This document shows, piece by piece, positions 51,893-60,721 of a stretch of 64,000 nucleotides of DNA. Below the pieces are notes generated by a model. It saw only the letters and a list, made by a program, of their open reading frames with translations. It had not been told where the DNA came from and made no database searches. Source of the stretch: Nonomuraea spiralis (GTDB lineage: Bacteria > Actinomycetota > Actinomycetes > Streptosporangiales > Streptosporangiaceae); assembly GCF_014648435.1 (NCBI RefSeq), contig NZ_BMRC01000017.1:124001-188000 (forward strand), read 5' to 3'. The stretch's first letter is position 1, and every line of letters starts with the position of its first letter. Both the position numbers and the translations under genes were made by a program.

Positions 51893-52978
51893 ATGCCGTA
51901 CGAAGTGCAGGGCGTCGTCGCCCGCGGTAAGGGTCAGGAAGTTTCACTGGAGACGGTGGTCGTGCCGGACCCCGGGCCGGGCGAGGCGGTGGTCAACGTG
52001 CAGGCCTGCGGGGTCTGCCACACCGACCTGCACTATCGCGAGGGCGGGATCAACGATGACTTCCCGTTCCTGCTGGGCCACGAGGCGGCGGGCACGGTCG
52101 AGGCGGTCGGCGAGGGCGTGACCGGGCTGGAGCCCGGCGACTTCGTGATCCTCAACTGGCGCGCGGTGTGCGGCCAGTGCCGCGCCTGCCTGCGCGGCCG
52201 GCCCTGGTACTGCTTCGCCACCCACAACGCCCGCCAGAAGATGACGCTCAAGGACGGCACCGAGCTGTCGCCCGCGCTCGGCATCGGCGCCTTCCTGGAG
52301 AAGACGCTGGTGGCCGCCGGACAGTGCACCAAGGTGTCGGCCGAGGCGCCCGCCCAGGTCGCGGGCCTGCTGGGCTGCGGCGTGATGGCCGGCATCGGCG
52401 CGGCGATCAACACCGGCGGCGTGACGCGCGGCGACAGCGTGGCCGTGATCGGCTGCGGCGGCGTCGGCGACGCGGCGGTCCTGGGGGCGTCGCTGGCCGG
52501 GGCGGCCCGGATCATCGCCGTCGACGTGGACGACCGGAAGCTGGAGTGGGCCCGCGGCTTCGGCGCGACGCACACGGTCAACTCGCGCGAGAACGACCCG
52601 GTCGAGGCGATCCGCGACCTGACCGGCGGGTTCGGCGCGGACGTGGTGATCGAGGCGGTCGGCCGGCCGGAGACGTACGAGCAGGCGTTCTACGCCCGCG
52701 ACCTGGCCGGCACGGTGGTCCTGGTCGGCGTGCCGACGCCGGAGATGCGGCTGGAGCTGCCGCTGATCGACGTGTTCGGCCGCGGCGGCGCGCTGAAGTC
52801 CTCCTGGTACGGCGACTGCCTGCCCTCCCGCGACTTCCCGATGCTGATCGACCTGTTCCTGCAGAACCGGTTGCCGCTGGACAAGTTCGTCTCCGAGACG
52901 ATCGGGCTCGACCAGGTCGAGGAGGCGTTCGCCAAGATGCACCGCGGCGAGGTGCTGCGCTCGGTGGTGATCCTCTAG
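51893..52978 (+). CDS. S-(hydroxymethyl)mycothiol dehydrogenase (mycothiol-dependent formaldehyde dehydrogenase)
   Basis: The product is 361 residues from ATG 51893 (MPYEVQGVVARGKG, matching family starts; ATG 51884 adds three). It is a zinc MDR fold: catalytic zinc ligands C39 and H63 in ACGVCHTD and LLGHEAAG, structural zinc cysteines in CGQCRACLRGRPWYC, and an NAD site VIGCGGVGDAAV. It is close in sequence to mycobacterial MscR (Rv2259) by recollection. It oxidises the formaldehyde-mycothiol adduct and nitrosomycothiol. The next gene begins on the base after its stop, as in mycobacteria. Confidence 0.93.
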   Translation: MPYEVQGVVARGKGQEVSLETVVVPDPGPGEAVVNVQACGVCHTDLHYREGGINDDFPFLLGHEAAGTVEAVGEGVTGLEPGDFVILNWRAVCGQCRACLRGRPWYCFATHNARQKMTLKDGTELSPALGIGAFLEKTLVAAGQCTKVSAEAPAQVAGLLGCGVMAGIGAAINTGGVTRGDSVAVIGCGGVGDAAVLGASLAGAARIIAVDVDDRKLEWARGFGATHTVNSRENDPVEAIRDLTGGFGADVVIEAVGRPETYEQAFYARDLAGTVVLVGVPTPEMRLELPLIDVFGRGGALKSSWYGDCLPSRDFPMLIDLFLQNRLPLDKFVSETIGLDQVEEAFAKMHRGEVLRSVVIL

Positions 52979-53599
52979 ATGATCGACCGCGTCATCACCT
53001 CCGGGACGTTCTCGCTCGACGGCGGCACCTGGGAGGTCGACAACAACGTCTGGCTGATCGGCGACGCGCGCGAGGTCGTGGTCGTCGACGCCGCCCACGA
53101 CGCCGAGGCCATCGCCGAACGGGCGGGCGGGCGCCGGGTCAAGGCCATCGTGTGCACCCACGCCCACAACGACCACATCAACGCCGCGGCCCGGCTGGCC
53201 GAGCTGACCGGCGCGCCGATCCGGCTCCACCCGGCCGACCAGGTGCTCTGGGAGCAGGTGTACGGCCCCGAGGTGGCGTACACGCCGCTGGCCGACGGCG
53301 AGCGGATCCCGGTGGGCGGGGTGGCGCTGGAGGTGCTGCACACGCCGGGTCACTCGCCGGGCGCGGTCTGCCTGCACGCCGCCGACCAGGGCGTGTTGTT
53401 CAGCGGCGACACGCTGTTCAAGGGCGGGCCGGGCGCGACCGGACGGTCGTACTCGTCGTTCGAGACGATCATCGAGTCGATCGCGGAGCGGCTGCTGTCC
53501 CTGCCGCCCGAGACGGTCGTCCACACCGGCCACGGCGACTCCACGTCCATCGGGGCCGAGGCGTCGCACCTGGGGGACTGGCTGGCACGAGGCCACTGA
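52979..53599 (+). CDS. MBL-fold metallo-hydrolase, likely S-formylmycothiol hydrolase
   Basis: This 206-residue protein has the metallo-beta-lactamase signature THAHNDH (about 60-66), then HTPGHSPG, FSGDTLF and HTGHGD, giving the two-metal site of glyoxalase II-like hydrolases. It starts directly after the mycothiol dehydrogenase stop, so the pair forms a formaldehyde-to-formate route. The formate might feed the fdhF/fdhD enzyme 4 kb away, which is speculation. Confidence 0.9.
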   Translation: MIDRVITSGTFSLDGGTWEVDNNVWLIGDAREVVVVDAAHDAEAIAERAGGRRVKAIVCTHAHNDHINAAARLAELTGAPIRLHPADQVLWEQVYGPEVAYTPLADGERIPVGGVALEVLHTPGHSPGAVCLHAADQGVLFSGDTLFKGGPGATGRSYSSFETIIESIAERLLSLPPETVVHTGHGDSTSIGAEASHLGDWLARGH

Positions 53600-53632
53600 C
53601 CTGCGGGGTCAGGCGAATGTGACGCCTCTAAC

Positions 53633-53651
53633 ATAGGCAAGCCTTACCGAA
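53633..53651 (+). promoter_or_regulatory. IdeR/DtxR iron box 1
   Basis: ATAGGCAAGCCTTACCGAA agrees at 16 of 19 positions with the degenerate IdeR consensus TWAGGTWAGSCTWACCTWA (comparison from memory). It lies upstream of bfd, 11 bases before box 2. Confidence 0.65.
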
Positions 53652-53661
53652 GTGAGCTATC

Positions 53662-53680
53662 TTAGGTGTGCCTAACCTAA
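53662..53680 (+). promoter_or_regulatory. IdeR/DtxR iron box 2
   Basis: TTAGGTGTGCCTAACCTAA agrees with the IdeR consensus at 16 of 19 positions and keeps both outer half-sites. It lies 39 bases before the bfd start. Confidence 0.8.
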
Positions 53681-53719
53681 AGGTGTCCCTTCCTGCTCGC
53701 TTGAGAGGCTTGTCCCCGG

Positions 53720-53896
53720 ATGTATGTATGCATTTGTCGTGCTGTGACCGAGAACGAGGTCCACGACTGCATCGCCTCCGGGGCGAAGAGTGCGAAGCAG
53801 ATTCGCGACACCACTGGTGCCGGTGGTGACTGTGCCCGTTGTGTACGGAAGATCTGTGCGATCCTGAAGCAGTCTGAAGAACTGACGACCGCATAG
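53720..53896 (+). CDS. bfd: Bacterioferritin-associated ferredoxin
   Basis: This 58-residue protein from ATG 53720 (MYVCICRAVTENEV) is easily missed because it is so short. C4, C6, C38 and C41 (CIC...DCARC) are the four ligands of the [2Fe-2S] cluster in the Bfd family. Bfd reduces ferric iron in bacterioferritin and releases it. It lies 25 bases upstream of bfr and downstream of two iron boxes, so the pair is very probably iron-controlled. Confidence 0.93.
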   Translation: MYVCICRAVTENEVHDCIASGAKSAKQIRDTTGAGGDCARCVRKICAILKQSEELTTA

Positions 53897-53921
53897 CCGC
53901 ACCGCAACGAGGGGCCCGTTC

Positions 53922-54407
53922 ATGCAGGGCGACAAGCAGATCATCGAACTGCTCAACGAACAGCTGACCGCCGAGCTCACGGCGATCAACCAGTACTTCC
54001 TGCACGCGAAGATGCAGGAGAACTGGGGATACACCAAGCTCGCCAAGCACACGCGCGACGAGTCCATCGACGAGATGCGCCACGCCGAACGGCTGACCGA
54101 CCGCATCCTCTTCCTCGAAGGGCTGCCCAACTACCAGCGTCTCGGCACGCTGCACATCGGCCAGACCGTCGAGGAGCAGCTCAAGGCCGACCTTGAGGTG
54201 GAGCTGTCGGTGGTCGAGCGCCTCCGGCCGGCGATCCAGCTCATGAGGGAGAAGGGCGACATCACCTCCGCCCGCATCTTCGAGGACATCCTTGAGGACG
54301 AGGAGGAGCACATCGACTACCTCGAAACCGAGCTCGGCCTCATCCGCAGCCTGGGCGAGCAGCTCTACCTCGCCCGCTACGCCGAGCCGCGATCGATCGA
54401 CGACTGA
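53922..54407 (+). CDS. bfr: Bacterioferritin
   Basis: This 161-residue protein has the ferroxidase ligands E18, E51, H54, E94, E127 and H130, and the heme-ligand methionine M52 (ESIDEMRHAE). It forms a 24-mer that stores iron as a mineral. The sequence is normal in length and motif order. It is co-transcribed with bfd and followed by a strong hairpin. Confidence 0.95.
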   Translation: MQGDKQIIELLNEQLTAELTAINQYFLHAKMQENWGYTKLAKHTRDESIDEMRHAERLTDRILFLEGLPNYQRLGTLHIGQTVEEQLKADLEVELSVVERLRPAIQLMREKGDITSARIFEDILEDEEEHIDYLETELGLIRSLGEQLYLARYAEPRSIDD

Positions 54408-54420
54408 GATCGGGCCTTCC

Positions 54421-54450
54421 GGCCCCGCCGCCCCTCCGGGCGGCGGGGCC
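54421..54450 (+). terminator. Hairpin terminator after bfr
   Basis: This is a perfect 13-bp GC stem (GGCCCCGCCGCCC / GGGCGGCGGGGCC) with a CTCC loop, 13 bases after the bfr stop. No T-run follows. Confidence 0.8.
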
Positions 54451-54473
54451 GTCCGCTGTATAGGCTGCCACGC

Positions 54474-55055
54474 ATGACGGAGGCGGCTCAGGCGAAGCGC
54501 GAGCAGATCGTCGCCGCCGCGCTCGGCGTGTTCGGCCGCTACGGCTACCGCCGCACCTCGATGGACCTCATCGCCCAGGCCGCCCGCATGTCCAGGCCGG
54601 CCCTCTACCTGGTCTTCAAGGGCAAGGAGGACGTCTTCAGGGCGGTCGGTCGCAGGCTGGTCCACGACGCCCTGGCCGCCGCCGAGAGCGCCAGGCGCTC
54701 CGGCGCGTCGCCGGCCGACCGGCTCTACGGCGTGCTCGCGGTCAAGATCGACCTGTTCGGCGGCACGGTCGAGGGCGGGTTCCGGTCGGAGCTGCTGGCC
54801 GATGCCGCGGTGGTGGCCGAGGACGTGCGGGCGGCGTTCGAGGAGGGCTTCCGGGACGTCGTCGAGCGGACGCTCAACGACTGCGCCCGCGAGCTGGCCC
54901 TGCTCGGCGTCGCGCTCCCGCCGCGCGACGCCGCCGACCTGCTGGTCGCGGCGACGGAGGGCATCACGGGGGCGAAGGCGGAGCCGGCCGTCCTGCGCAC
55001 ACGCCTGCGCCAGCTCGTCGAGCTGGTCGTACGCGGGCTCAGCGGGAGCGCCTGA
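54474..55055 (+). CDS. TetR-family transcriptional regulator
   Basis: This 193-residue protein has the TetR helix-turn-helix at about 8-55 (REQIVAAALGVFGRYGYRRTSMDLIAQAARMSRPALYLVFKGKEDVFRAV). The C-terminal ligand domain is helical with no recognisable pocket residues. The target is unknown; it reads toward the hypothetical gene at 55105. Confidence 0.92.
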   Translation: MTEAAQAKREQIVAAALGVFGRYGYRRTSMDLIAQAARMSRPALYLVFKGKEDVFRAVGRRLVHDALAAAESARRSGASPADRLYGVLAVKIDLFGGTVEGGFRSELLADAAVVAEDVRAAFEEGFRDVVERTLNDCARELALLGVALPPRDAADLLVAATEGITGAKAEPAVLRTRLRQLVELVVRGLSGSA

Positions 55056-55104
55056 CGGATACTGGGGGAGGCGAGCCCCGTACACCTGTGAGGGAGTGGT
55101 CTCC

Positions 55105-55644
55105 ATGCTCTATCTCTTCGGCTTCGAGCGCATCGGCGTGGCCGTCAGCGACCTGTACTTCGTCGACCCCGACCCCGGAGAGAACCAGGAGGGCGCCGAG
55201 CACGGCGTACGCCTGGAGATCCGCAGGCTCGCGCCGGGCGAGCTCAAGGGCTCCATCTACTCGGCCCGTCCCATCGTCGTCGACCAGCTCATCTGGCGGG
55301 TCGACCTGCTGGAGTCGGTCGAGGGGCGGCCGGGGAGCTTCGACCGTACGCATCATCACCCGGGCTCCAGCGGGTGGGAGCCCGACAAGCGGGTGTTCGA
55401 CGAGGAGCTGTCGGCCGAGCCGCTGAAGTGGCTGGGGGAGCGGCTGGCCGATCTCGACGGCGTGTTGCGGCAGTCGGGGGTCGATCCGGCGGAGGCGGGC
55501 CCCGGCGACGCGGCGGGCCTGCGCGAGGCCGCGCCCGAGATCGTCGACACGGTCGGCCGCCTGCTCGGCCGCGTTCACGCCGGCGAGCTGGGCACCGCCC
55601 CCGCCACCGGCCCGGCCACCTCCGTCCGGGCGAGCTGGCTCTGA
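55105..55644 (+). CDS. Conserved actinobacterial protein of unknown function (179 aa)
   Basis: The start is ATG 55105; a longer frame runs back through the TetR gene in another phase. The sequence opens with MLYLFGFERIGVAVSDLYFVDPDPGENQEG, with GSIYSARPI and SFDRTHHHPGSSGWEP further on. The clustered histidines (THHHP) and conserved acidic residues might bind metal. I recall close relatives across actinomycetes but no function. No signal peptide or membrane segment is present. Confidence 0.75.
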   Translation: MLYLFGFERIGVAVSDLYFVDPDPGENQEGAEHGVRLEIRRLAPGELKGSIYSARPIVVDQLIWRVDLLESVEGRPGSFDRTHHHPGSSGWEPDKRVFDEELSAEPLKWLGERLADLDGVLRQSGVDPAEAGPGDAAGLREAAPEIVDTVGRLLGRVHAGELGTAPATGPATSVRASWL

Positions 55645-55938
55645 CCCGCCGGCCGTAATTCTGGGGAGAATGTCGAATTCGCGGCATCCCGGCGCGCGGA
55701 GCGGGGTATCACGCTCCGGGCGCCGGGCGTGGAACGTGTCCGTGTCCGCGGTGCCGGGCATGCGCGACGTCTTCGGAAAGCCTGGAGCGCCTTGTGATTT
55801 CCCCTCGATAATCGCGGTAATTTAATCACGACTAACCCTTATTTAGCTTCGTTTGCCCAGGTCAATGGATAGGTCAACGACGAGTCAAACCGCGCGCTGT
55901 GCCCGGGAAACGATCGCCTAAGGACCTACGATCGCTTC

Positions 55939-56607
55939 ATGACCTGCGTACTTCTCGCCGAGGATGACACCTCGATCTCCGAGCCACTCGCGCGTGCGCT
56001 ACGCCGCGAGGGCTATCAGGTAGAGGTGAGCCCCGACGGCCCGCAGGCCCTGGAGAGGGCCCTGTCGGGCGGCATCGACCTCATAGTTCTCGACCTCGGG
56101 CTGCCAGAGATGGACGGTCTCGAGGTCGCGCGCCGGATCCGTGCCGAGGGGCACGGCACTCCGGTGCTCATACTCACGGCCCGCGTGGACGAGGTCGACA
56201 CTGTCGTCGGGCTCGACGCCGGCGCCGACGACTACGTGACCAAGCCTTTCCGGCTGGCCGAGCTGCTGGCCCGCGTGCGCGCGCTGTTGCGGCGCGGCAC
56301 CTCGGAGACCCCGGTCGTGCAGGGGGTCCGCATCGACGCCGACTCCCGCCGCGCCTGGATGGGGGAGAAGGAGCTGCATCTGACGACCAAGGAGTTCGAC
56401 CTGCTGCGGGTGCTGGTCCGCGACGCCGGCAAGGTCGTCACCCGCGAACAGATCATGCGGGAGGTGTGGGACACCAACTGGTGGGGTTCGACCAAGACCC
56501 TCGACATGCACATCTCCTGGTTGCGCCGCAAACTCGGCGACGACGCCGCCAAGCCCCGCTACATCACCACCGTCCGGGGAGTCGGCTTCCGGTTCGAACG
56601 CGAGTAG
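55939..56607 (+). CDS. OmpR/PhoP-family response regulator
   Basis: This 222-residue protein has a receiver domain with D52 as the phosphorylation site (VLDLGLPEMDG), D9/D10 and the lysine of YVTKPF. The C-terminal winged helix is at about 130-220 (LTTKEFDLLRVLVRDAGKVVTREQIMREVWDTNWWGSTKTLDMHISWLRRKLGDD). It is followed by its kinase four bases later. The upstream 294 bases (55645-55938) are noncoding; the last 140 are AT-rich and probably contain the promoter. Confidence 0.95.
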   Translation: MTCVLLAEDDTSISEPLARALRREGYQVEVSPDGPQALERALSGGIDLIVLDLGLPEMDGLEVARRIRAEGHGTPVLILTARVDEVDTVVGLDAGADDYVTKPFRLAELLARVRALLRRGTSETPVVQGVRIDADSRRAWMGEKELHLTTKEFDLLRVLVRDAGKVVTREQIMREVWDTNWWGSTKTLDMHISWLRRKLGDDAAKPRYITTVRGVGFRFERE

Positions 56608-56611
56608 GCGC

Positions 56612-57889
56612 ATGCGCCGCCGACTGCTCTCCTCCACTCTGGTCGTCGCGGTCATCGCGGTCCTGTTGCTGGGGGTCCCCCTGGGCGTCGTGGTGAGCCG
56701 CCTGATCGTCGACGAGGCGGCTCAGGAGCTCGGGGCGGAAGCCAAGCGTCTCGTGGGCGAGGTCGAGTACGCCCGCGTCCAGGAGACCCCGCTCGACCCC
56801 CAGCAACTGGAGCAGAAGTACCCGGGCAGGTACATACAGATCTGGGAACGCGGAACCCCTCTCAGGGTGACCGTCGTCGGCACAGCACCGGCGTCGGGTC
56901 ACCTCATGACCGAGGACGCACAGACCAACACCGGCGTCTATGTCCGCATAAGTCGCGACAGAGACCAGGTCGAGCGGGACGTACGGGCCCGGCTGCTGCT
57001 GATCGTGGCCCTGGCCGTCGCGGCGCTCGCGGTGGCCGTCAGCCTGGCCGTCGTGCAGTCGCGCAGGTTGACGCTGCCCCTGCAGGACCTGGCCAAGATC
57101 GCCGAAAGGCTGGGGTCGGGTGACGCGCGGCCGAGCAAGCACCGCTACGGCATCCCCGAGCTGGACCGGGTGGCACAGGTGCTCGACCGCAGCGCCACGC
57201 GCATCTCCGACCTGCTCACCCGCGAACGCGAGTTCGCGACCGACGCCTCCCATCAACTCCGCACACCCCTGACCGGCCTGACCATGCGCCTGGAGGAGAT
57301 CGTCGCGGCCTCCGACGAGCCCGAGGTCGTCCGCGAGGAGGGCGAGGCGGCCATCGTCCAGGCCGAGCGCCTGACCGCGGTGATCGACGAGCTGCTGGCG
57401 GCCGCCCGCCGCCAGCGTCACGCGCAGGCCGAGCCCGTCGCCATCGACGAGGTGCTGGGCCAGCAGGTCACCGAGTGGGAGCCGGTCTTCCGCGAGGCGG
57501 GCCGCACACTGCACCTCGACGGCACCCGCGGCCTGAAGGCGATGGCCACCACCGGCGGCTTCGGCCAGGTCATCGCCTCGCTGCTGGAGAACTCCCTGCG
57601 TCACGGCGGCGGCACGGTCACCGTCACCAGCACCAGCGGCGACAACTACATCGTGATCGAGGTCGCCGACGAGGGGCCGGGCATCGCCGACGAGATCGCA
57701 CCCAAGATCTTCGAACGGAACGTCAGCGGCGGCGGCGGCACCGGCCTCGGGCTCACTCTCGCCCGCGCGCTGGCCGCGGCCGACGGCGGACGCCTGGAGC
57801 TGGTACGGCGCCGACCCGCCACGTTCGCCGTCTTCCTGCGCCCGGCCGAGGAGGACAGCAGGAACCGCGTGGTCAGCGGTCCTGCCTGA
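56612..57889 (+). CDS. Membrane sensor histidine kinase
   Basis: This 425-residue protein has two membrane helices (about 8-30 and 128-150) flanking an extracytoplasmic sensor of about 95 residues, then HAMP, the H-box ATDASHQLRTPLTGL with H near 215, and the ATP-binding domain (SLLENSLRHGGG, VADEGPGI, GGTGLGLTLARAL). It is the partner of the response regulator. The signal is unknown. The 3' end overlaps the convergent gtrA gene by 17 bases. Confidence 0.94.
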   Translation: MRRRLLSSTLVVAVIAVLLLGVPLGVVVSRLIVDEAAQELGAEAKRLVGEVEYARVQETPLDPQQLEQKYPGRYIQIWERGTPLRVTVVGTAPASGHLMTEDAQTNTGVYVRISRDRDQVERDVRARLLLIVALAVAALAVAVSLAVVQSRRLTLPLQDLAKIAERLGSGDARPSKHRYGIPELDRVAQVLDRSATRISDLLTREREFATDASHQLRTPLTGLTMRLEEIVAASDEPEVVREEGEAAIVQAERLTAVIDELLAAARRQRHAQAEPVAIDEVLGQQVTEWEPVFREAGRTLHLDGTRGLKAMATTGGFGQVIASLLENSLRHGGGTVTVTSTSGDNYIVIEVADEGPGIADEIAPKIFERNVSGGGGTGLGLTLARALAAADGGRLELVRRRPATFAVFLRPAEEDSRNRVVSGPA

Positions 57890-58349
57890 CCTCGGGCAAC
57901 TCGACCGGGATCGGCTCGGTGGCCTCCAGGAACACCCACTTCTTGTACGACCAGTAGCGGAACAGGGTGCCGAGCCCGACACCGGCGAAGTTGGCGATGT
58001 TGAGGCTCAGGCCGTCGTGCAGGTGGAGGGTGTACTTGGTGAAGCCGATCACCAGCAGGCCGAACAGCAGGGCGATGCCGTTGAGCAGGAAGAACAGGAA
58101 GTATTCGCGGCCGAGGCCGGTCTGCTCGCGGTGGCGGAAGGTCCAGAAGCGGTTGCCCGCGTAGGCGAAGGTCGCCGAGAGCGTGGTGGCGACAACCTTG
58201 GAGGTGAGTGGGCCCCACTCGAAGCCGAGCAGGAAGAGGTTGTAGACGCCCGTGTCGAGGAAGAAGGCGAGGGCCCCGATGCTCCCGAACTTGGCCAGCT
58301 CGTGAACCAGGGACTCGAACCGCTGGTAGAGGCGCTTGGCAAACTCCAC
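57873..58349 (-). CDS. GtrA-family membrane protein
   Basis: GTG 58349 (VEFAKRLYQRFESLV) is preferred because AAAGGA is well placed; an ATG at 58451 would add 34 non-conserved residues. The product is 158 residues with four membrane helices and the GtrA hallmark FAYAGNRFWTF and a C-terminal YWSYKKWVF. GtrA proteins take part in moving lipid-linked sugars across the membrane for glycan modification. A UDP-glucose dehydrogenase gene lies nearby (61576). Confidence 0.9.
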   Translation of the reverse strand: MEFAKRLYQRFESLVHELAKFGSIGALAFFLDTGVYNLFLLGFEWGPLTSKVVATTLSATFAYAGNRFWTFRHREQTGLGREYFLFFLLNGIALLFGLLVIGFTKYTLHLHDGLSLNIANFAGVGLGTLFRYWSYKKWVFLEATEPIPVELPEVRQDR

Positions 58350-58653
58350 GTCCCCGTTCGGTCCTTTCCCTCGTCGAGCCTGACCGTCCCAGCGTACCGG
58401 CGAAGTCGTACGGACGGTGTCAGGGGGCCTAACATGCCGCGCAAAGGCCACTTCTGGAAATATCGCCTTATGAGCGGCATTTATGAAAGAGGGGCATTAC
58501 GCTGCCGTTCAGATCGCGGGCCCGCCCGCGATTCCGGACCCGCCGCTCCAGACGGCCGACCGTCCGCGATCCCGGACCTGCCGCTGTGGACGGCGCCGGC
58601 CCGTGACGTCGGACCACAGCCGCTTCGGACGGCCGCCCTCCCGGGAGCCGCCT
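58350..58653. other. 304-bp intergenic region between gtrA and the lipoprotein gene
   Basis: No gene is supported. It holds the gtrA promoter, the region upstream of the lipoprotein, and the imperfect 38-bp tandem duplication described separately at 58526-58594. Confidence 0.5.
58526..58594. repeat. Imperfect tandem duplication upstream of the lipoprotein gene
   Basis: Two 31-bp copies (58526-58556 and 58564-58594) beginning CCGCGAT and ending GACGGC, about 84% identical, repeat with a period of 38 bases. They contain internal CGG/CCG runs and may affect expression of the downstream gene. Confidence 0.7.
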
Positions 58654-59439
58654 GTGCCGCTTCGCTGGTTGACGAGACTGCTCGCGTCGGTGCCGGTCCT
58701 GCTCGTGGCGGGTTGCGGCACGGCCGGCGGGGTCCCGGTGCCCCGGGAGGATCGCACATCTGCTCCGGCGGCCGCGCCACGGGTCGATCCGGCGACGGCC
58801 GAGCAGGCGTTCTCGCTGCTCCGGCAGCTCGACGGGGCCCGGAAGCGGCGGGACTGCGCCGCCGTACGGGACCTGACCACATGGGCGGAACGGACGCTGG
58901 GCGGCCGTGCCTGCGAGGCGACCGGGAACGGCCGTCCGGCCCGCCCCGCCGACCCCGACTACCTGCTGCCGGACGAGGGCGACTGGTTCGCCGCGCTGGC
59001 CCGCGAGCCCTCGCCCGCGTACTACCTGTTCTTCCTGGAGGACGGCCGCTGGCGGCTCGGCGCGGGCCCGGTCCCCGTGCCCGGCGAGCCCGTGCGGAAG
59101 GCGGGTGACGCGCCGTCGTCGCTGGTCAGGCAGGCCCGGCTGGTGCCGCAGCGGCACCTCACGTACCTCACGGACCCCGCCGGGGTGGCGGGCGTCCGCT
59201 TCCCGCCCGGCGATCCGCTGCGCGCGCTGCTCAAGGACGTGACCGGACGCGGCGCGGACGTGGAGCTGTACGGCACCCGCACCCTGGCCGTCCCGGTGGA
59301 CGCCGGGTCCGTCCTGGTCTTCGACGCCCTGCGCCTTACGTACAAGGGTGGGCGTACGGACCTGGTGGAGACGGCCACCCTCGTCGGCGCCGGCAACAAG
59401 CTCAGGACACTCGGCCTGCGCCGGGCGCGCGCGAGCTGA
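58654..59439 (+). CDS. Lipoprotein of unknown function
   Basis: The product is 261 residues from GTG 58654 (VPLRWLTRLLASVPVLLVAGC), selected for the GGGAG ribosome site and because it puts the lipobox LVAGC at residues 17-21. An unstructured Ala/Pro/Thr segment follows, then a domain with FSLLRQLDGARKRRDCAAV and a second part (LLKDVTGRGADVELYGTRTLAVPV). One cysteine pair (RDCAAV, GRACEA) may be bridged. No family was recognised. Confidence 0.75.
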   Translation: MPLRWLTRLLASVPVLLVAGCGTAGGVPVPREDRTSAPAAAPRVDPATAEQAFSLLRQLDGARKRRDCAAVRDLTTWAERTLGGRACEATGNGRPARPADPDYLLPDEGDWFAALAREPSPAYYLFFLEDGRWRLGAGPVPVPGEPVRKAGDAPSSLVRQARLVPQRHLTYLTDPAGVAGVRFPPGDPLRALLKDVTGRGADVELYGTRTLAVPVDAGSVLVFDALRLTYKGGRTDLVETATLVGAGNKLRTLGLRRARAS

Positions 59440-59517
59440 CGGCGGGGTGCGTGCTTGTCCCGGGGCGTGAGTTGACAACGGCGGGGCAGTCGTTCCGTCC
59501 CGGTAAGCTCACCTCAC

Positions 59518-60666
59518 GTGAGTTCCTACAGTCCCATCGGGCCGGTCGTCGGCGTGGTCGGCGCCGGCCAGCTCGCCCGGATGACGCAGCCGCCGGCCAT
59601 CGCGCTCGGGGTCGAGCTGAGGGTGCTGGCCGCCGCCCCCGGCGAGAGCGCCGCACGAGTGATCGTCGACACCCAGGTCGGTGATTACCGCGACCTCGCC
59701 GACCTGCGCGCGTTCGCCCAGGGCTGCGACGCGATCACGTTCGACCACGAGCACGTCCCGACCGAGCACATCAGGGCGCTGATCGCCGACGGCCACTCGG
59801 TGCACCCGGGCGCCGACGCGCTCGTGCACGCCCAGGACAAGGCGGTCATGCGCGAGCGCCTGACCGCGATCGGCGTGCCCTGCCCCGCCTGGGCGCGGGT
59901 CTCGTCCGCCGAGGACGTCTCGGCGTTCGCGGCCGAGCACGGCTGGCCCGTCGTGCTGAAGTCGGTGCGCGGCGGCTACGACGGGCGCGGCGTGTGGGTC
60001 TGCCGTACGCCCGAAGAGGTGGCCGAGGCGTTCGCTACCGGCGTCGAGCTGATGGCCGAGGCGTTCGTGCCGTTCGAACGGGAGCTCGCGGTGCTGGTGG
60101 CCCGCTCGCCCCACGGACAGGGCGTCAGCTACCCGGTCGTCGAGACCGTCCAGCAGGACGGCATCTGCGTCGAGGTGCTCGCCCCCGCCCCCGGCATGGA
60201 CCCCGAGGACGCCGCCGTCGCCCAGCGCATCGGCCTGAAGATCGCCCACGAGCTGGGCGTGACCGGGCTGCTGGCGGTGGAGCTGTTCCAGACCGCCGAC
60301 GGCCTCGTCGTGAACGAGCTGGCCATGCGTCCCCACAACAGCGGCCACTGGACGATCGAGGGCGCGACCACGTCCCAGTTCGAGCAGCACCTGCGGGCCG
60401 TGCTCGACCTGCCGCTCGGCTCGCCGTCGATGACCGCCCCCGTCGTCGTCATGGCCAACCTGCTGGGCGGCGACGACCCCGACCTGTTCAAGCGCTACGA
60501 GCACGTGCTGGCCCACGACCCCGGCATCAAGCTGCACTTCTACGGCAAGGAAGTGCGTCCGGGCCGCAAGATCGGGCACGTCACGGCTTTGGGCACGGAC
60601 CTGGACAAGGTTCGCGCCCGTGCCCGCCACGCCGCCGTCTACCTCATGACCGGGGAGTACACGTGA
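59518..60666 (+). CDS. purK: N5-carboxyaminoimidazole ribonucleotide synthase
   Basis: The product is 382 residues from GTG 59518. It has the ATP-grasp fold with VVGAGQLARM at the N-terminus, FDHEHVP, KSVRGGYDGRGVW (glycine-rich lid) and ELAMRPHNSGHWTIEGA. It converts AIR to N5-CAIR using ATP and bicarbonate in purine synthesis. It is followed by purE 55 bases later. Confidence 0.96.
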   Translation: MSSYSPIGPVVGVVGAGQLARMTQPPAIALGVELRVLAAAPGESAARVIVDTQVGDYRDLADLRAFAQGCDAITFDHEHVPTEHIRALIADGHSVHPGADALVHAQDKAVMRERLTAIGVPCPAWARVSSAEDVSAFAAEHGWPVVLKSVRGGYDGRGVWVCRTPEEVAEAFATGVELMAEAFVPFERELAVLVARSPHGQGVSYPVVETVQQDGICVEVLAPAPGMDPEDAAVAQRIGLKIAHELGVTGLLAVELFQTADGLVVNELAMRPHNSGHWTIEGATTSQFEQHLRAVLDLPLGSPSMTAPVVVMANLLGGDDPDLFKRYEHVLAHDPGIKLHFYGKEVRPGRKIGHVTALGTDLDKVRARARHAAVYLMTGEYT

Positions 60667-60721
60667 GCCGGCGAGGCGGACACGCCATCTCGACCATTGC
60701 TCAGCCGGTGAAGGAGGCGAA

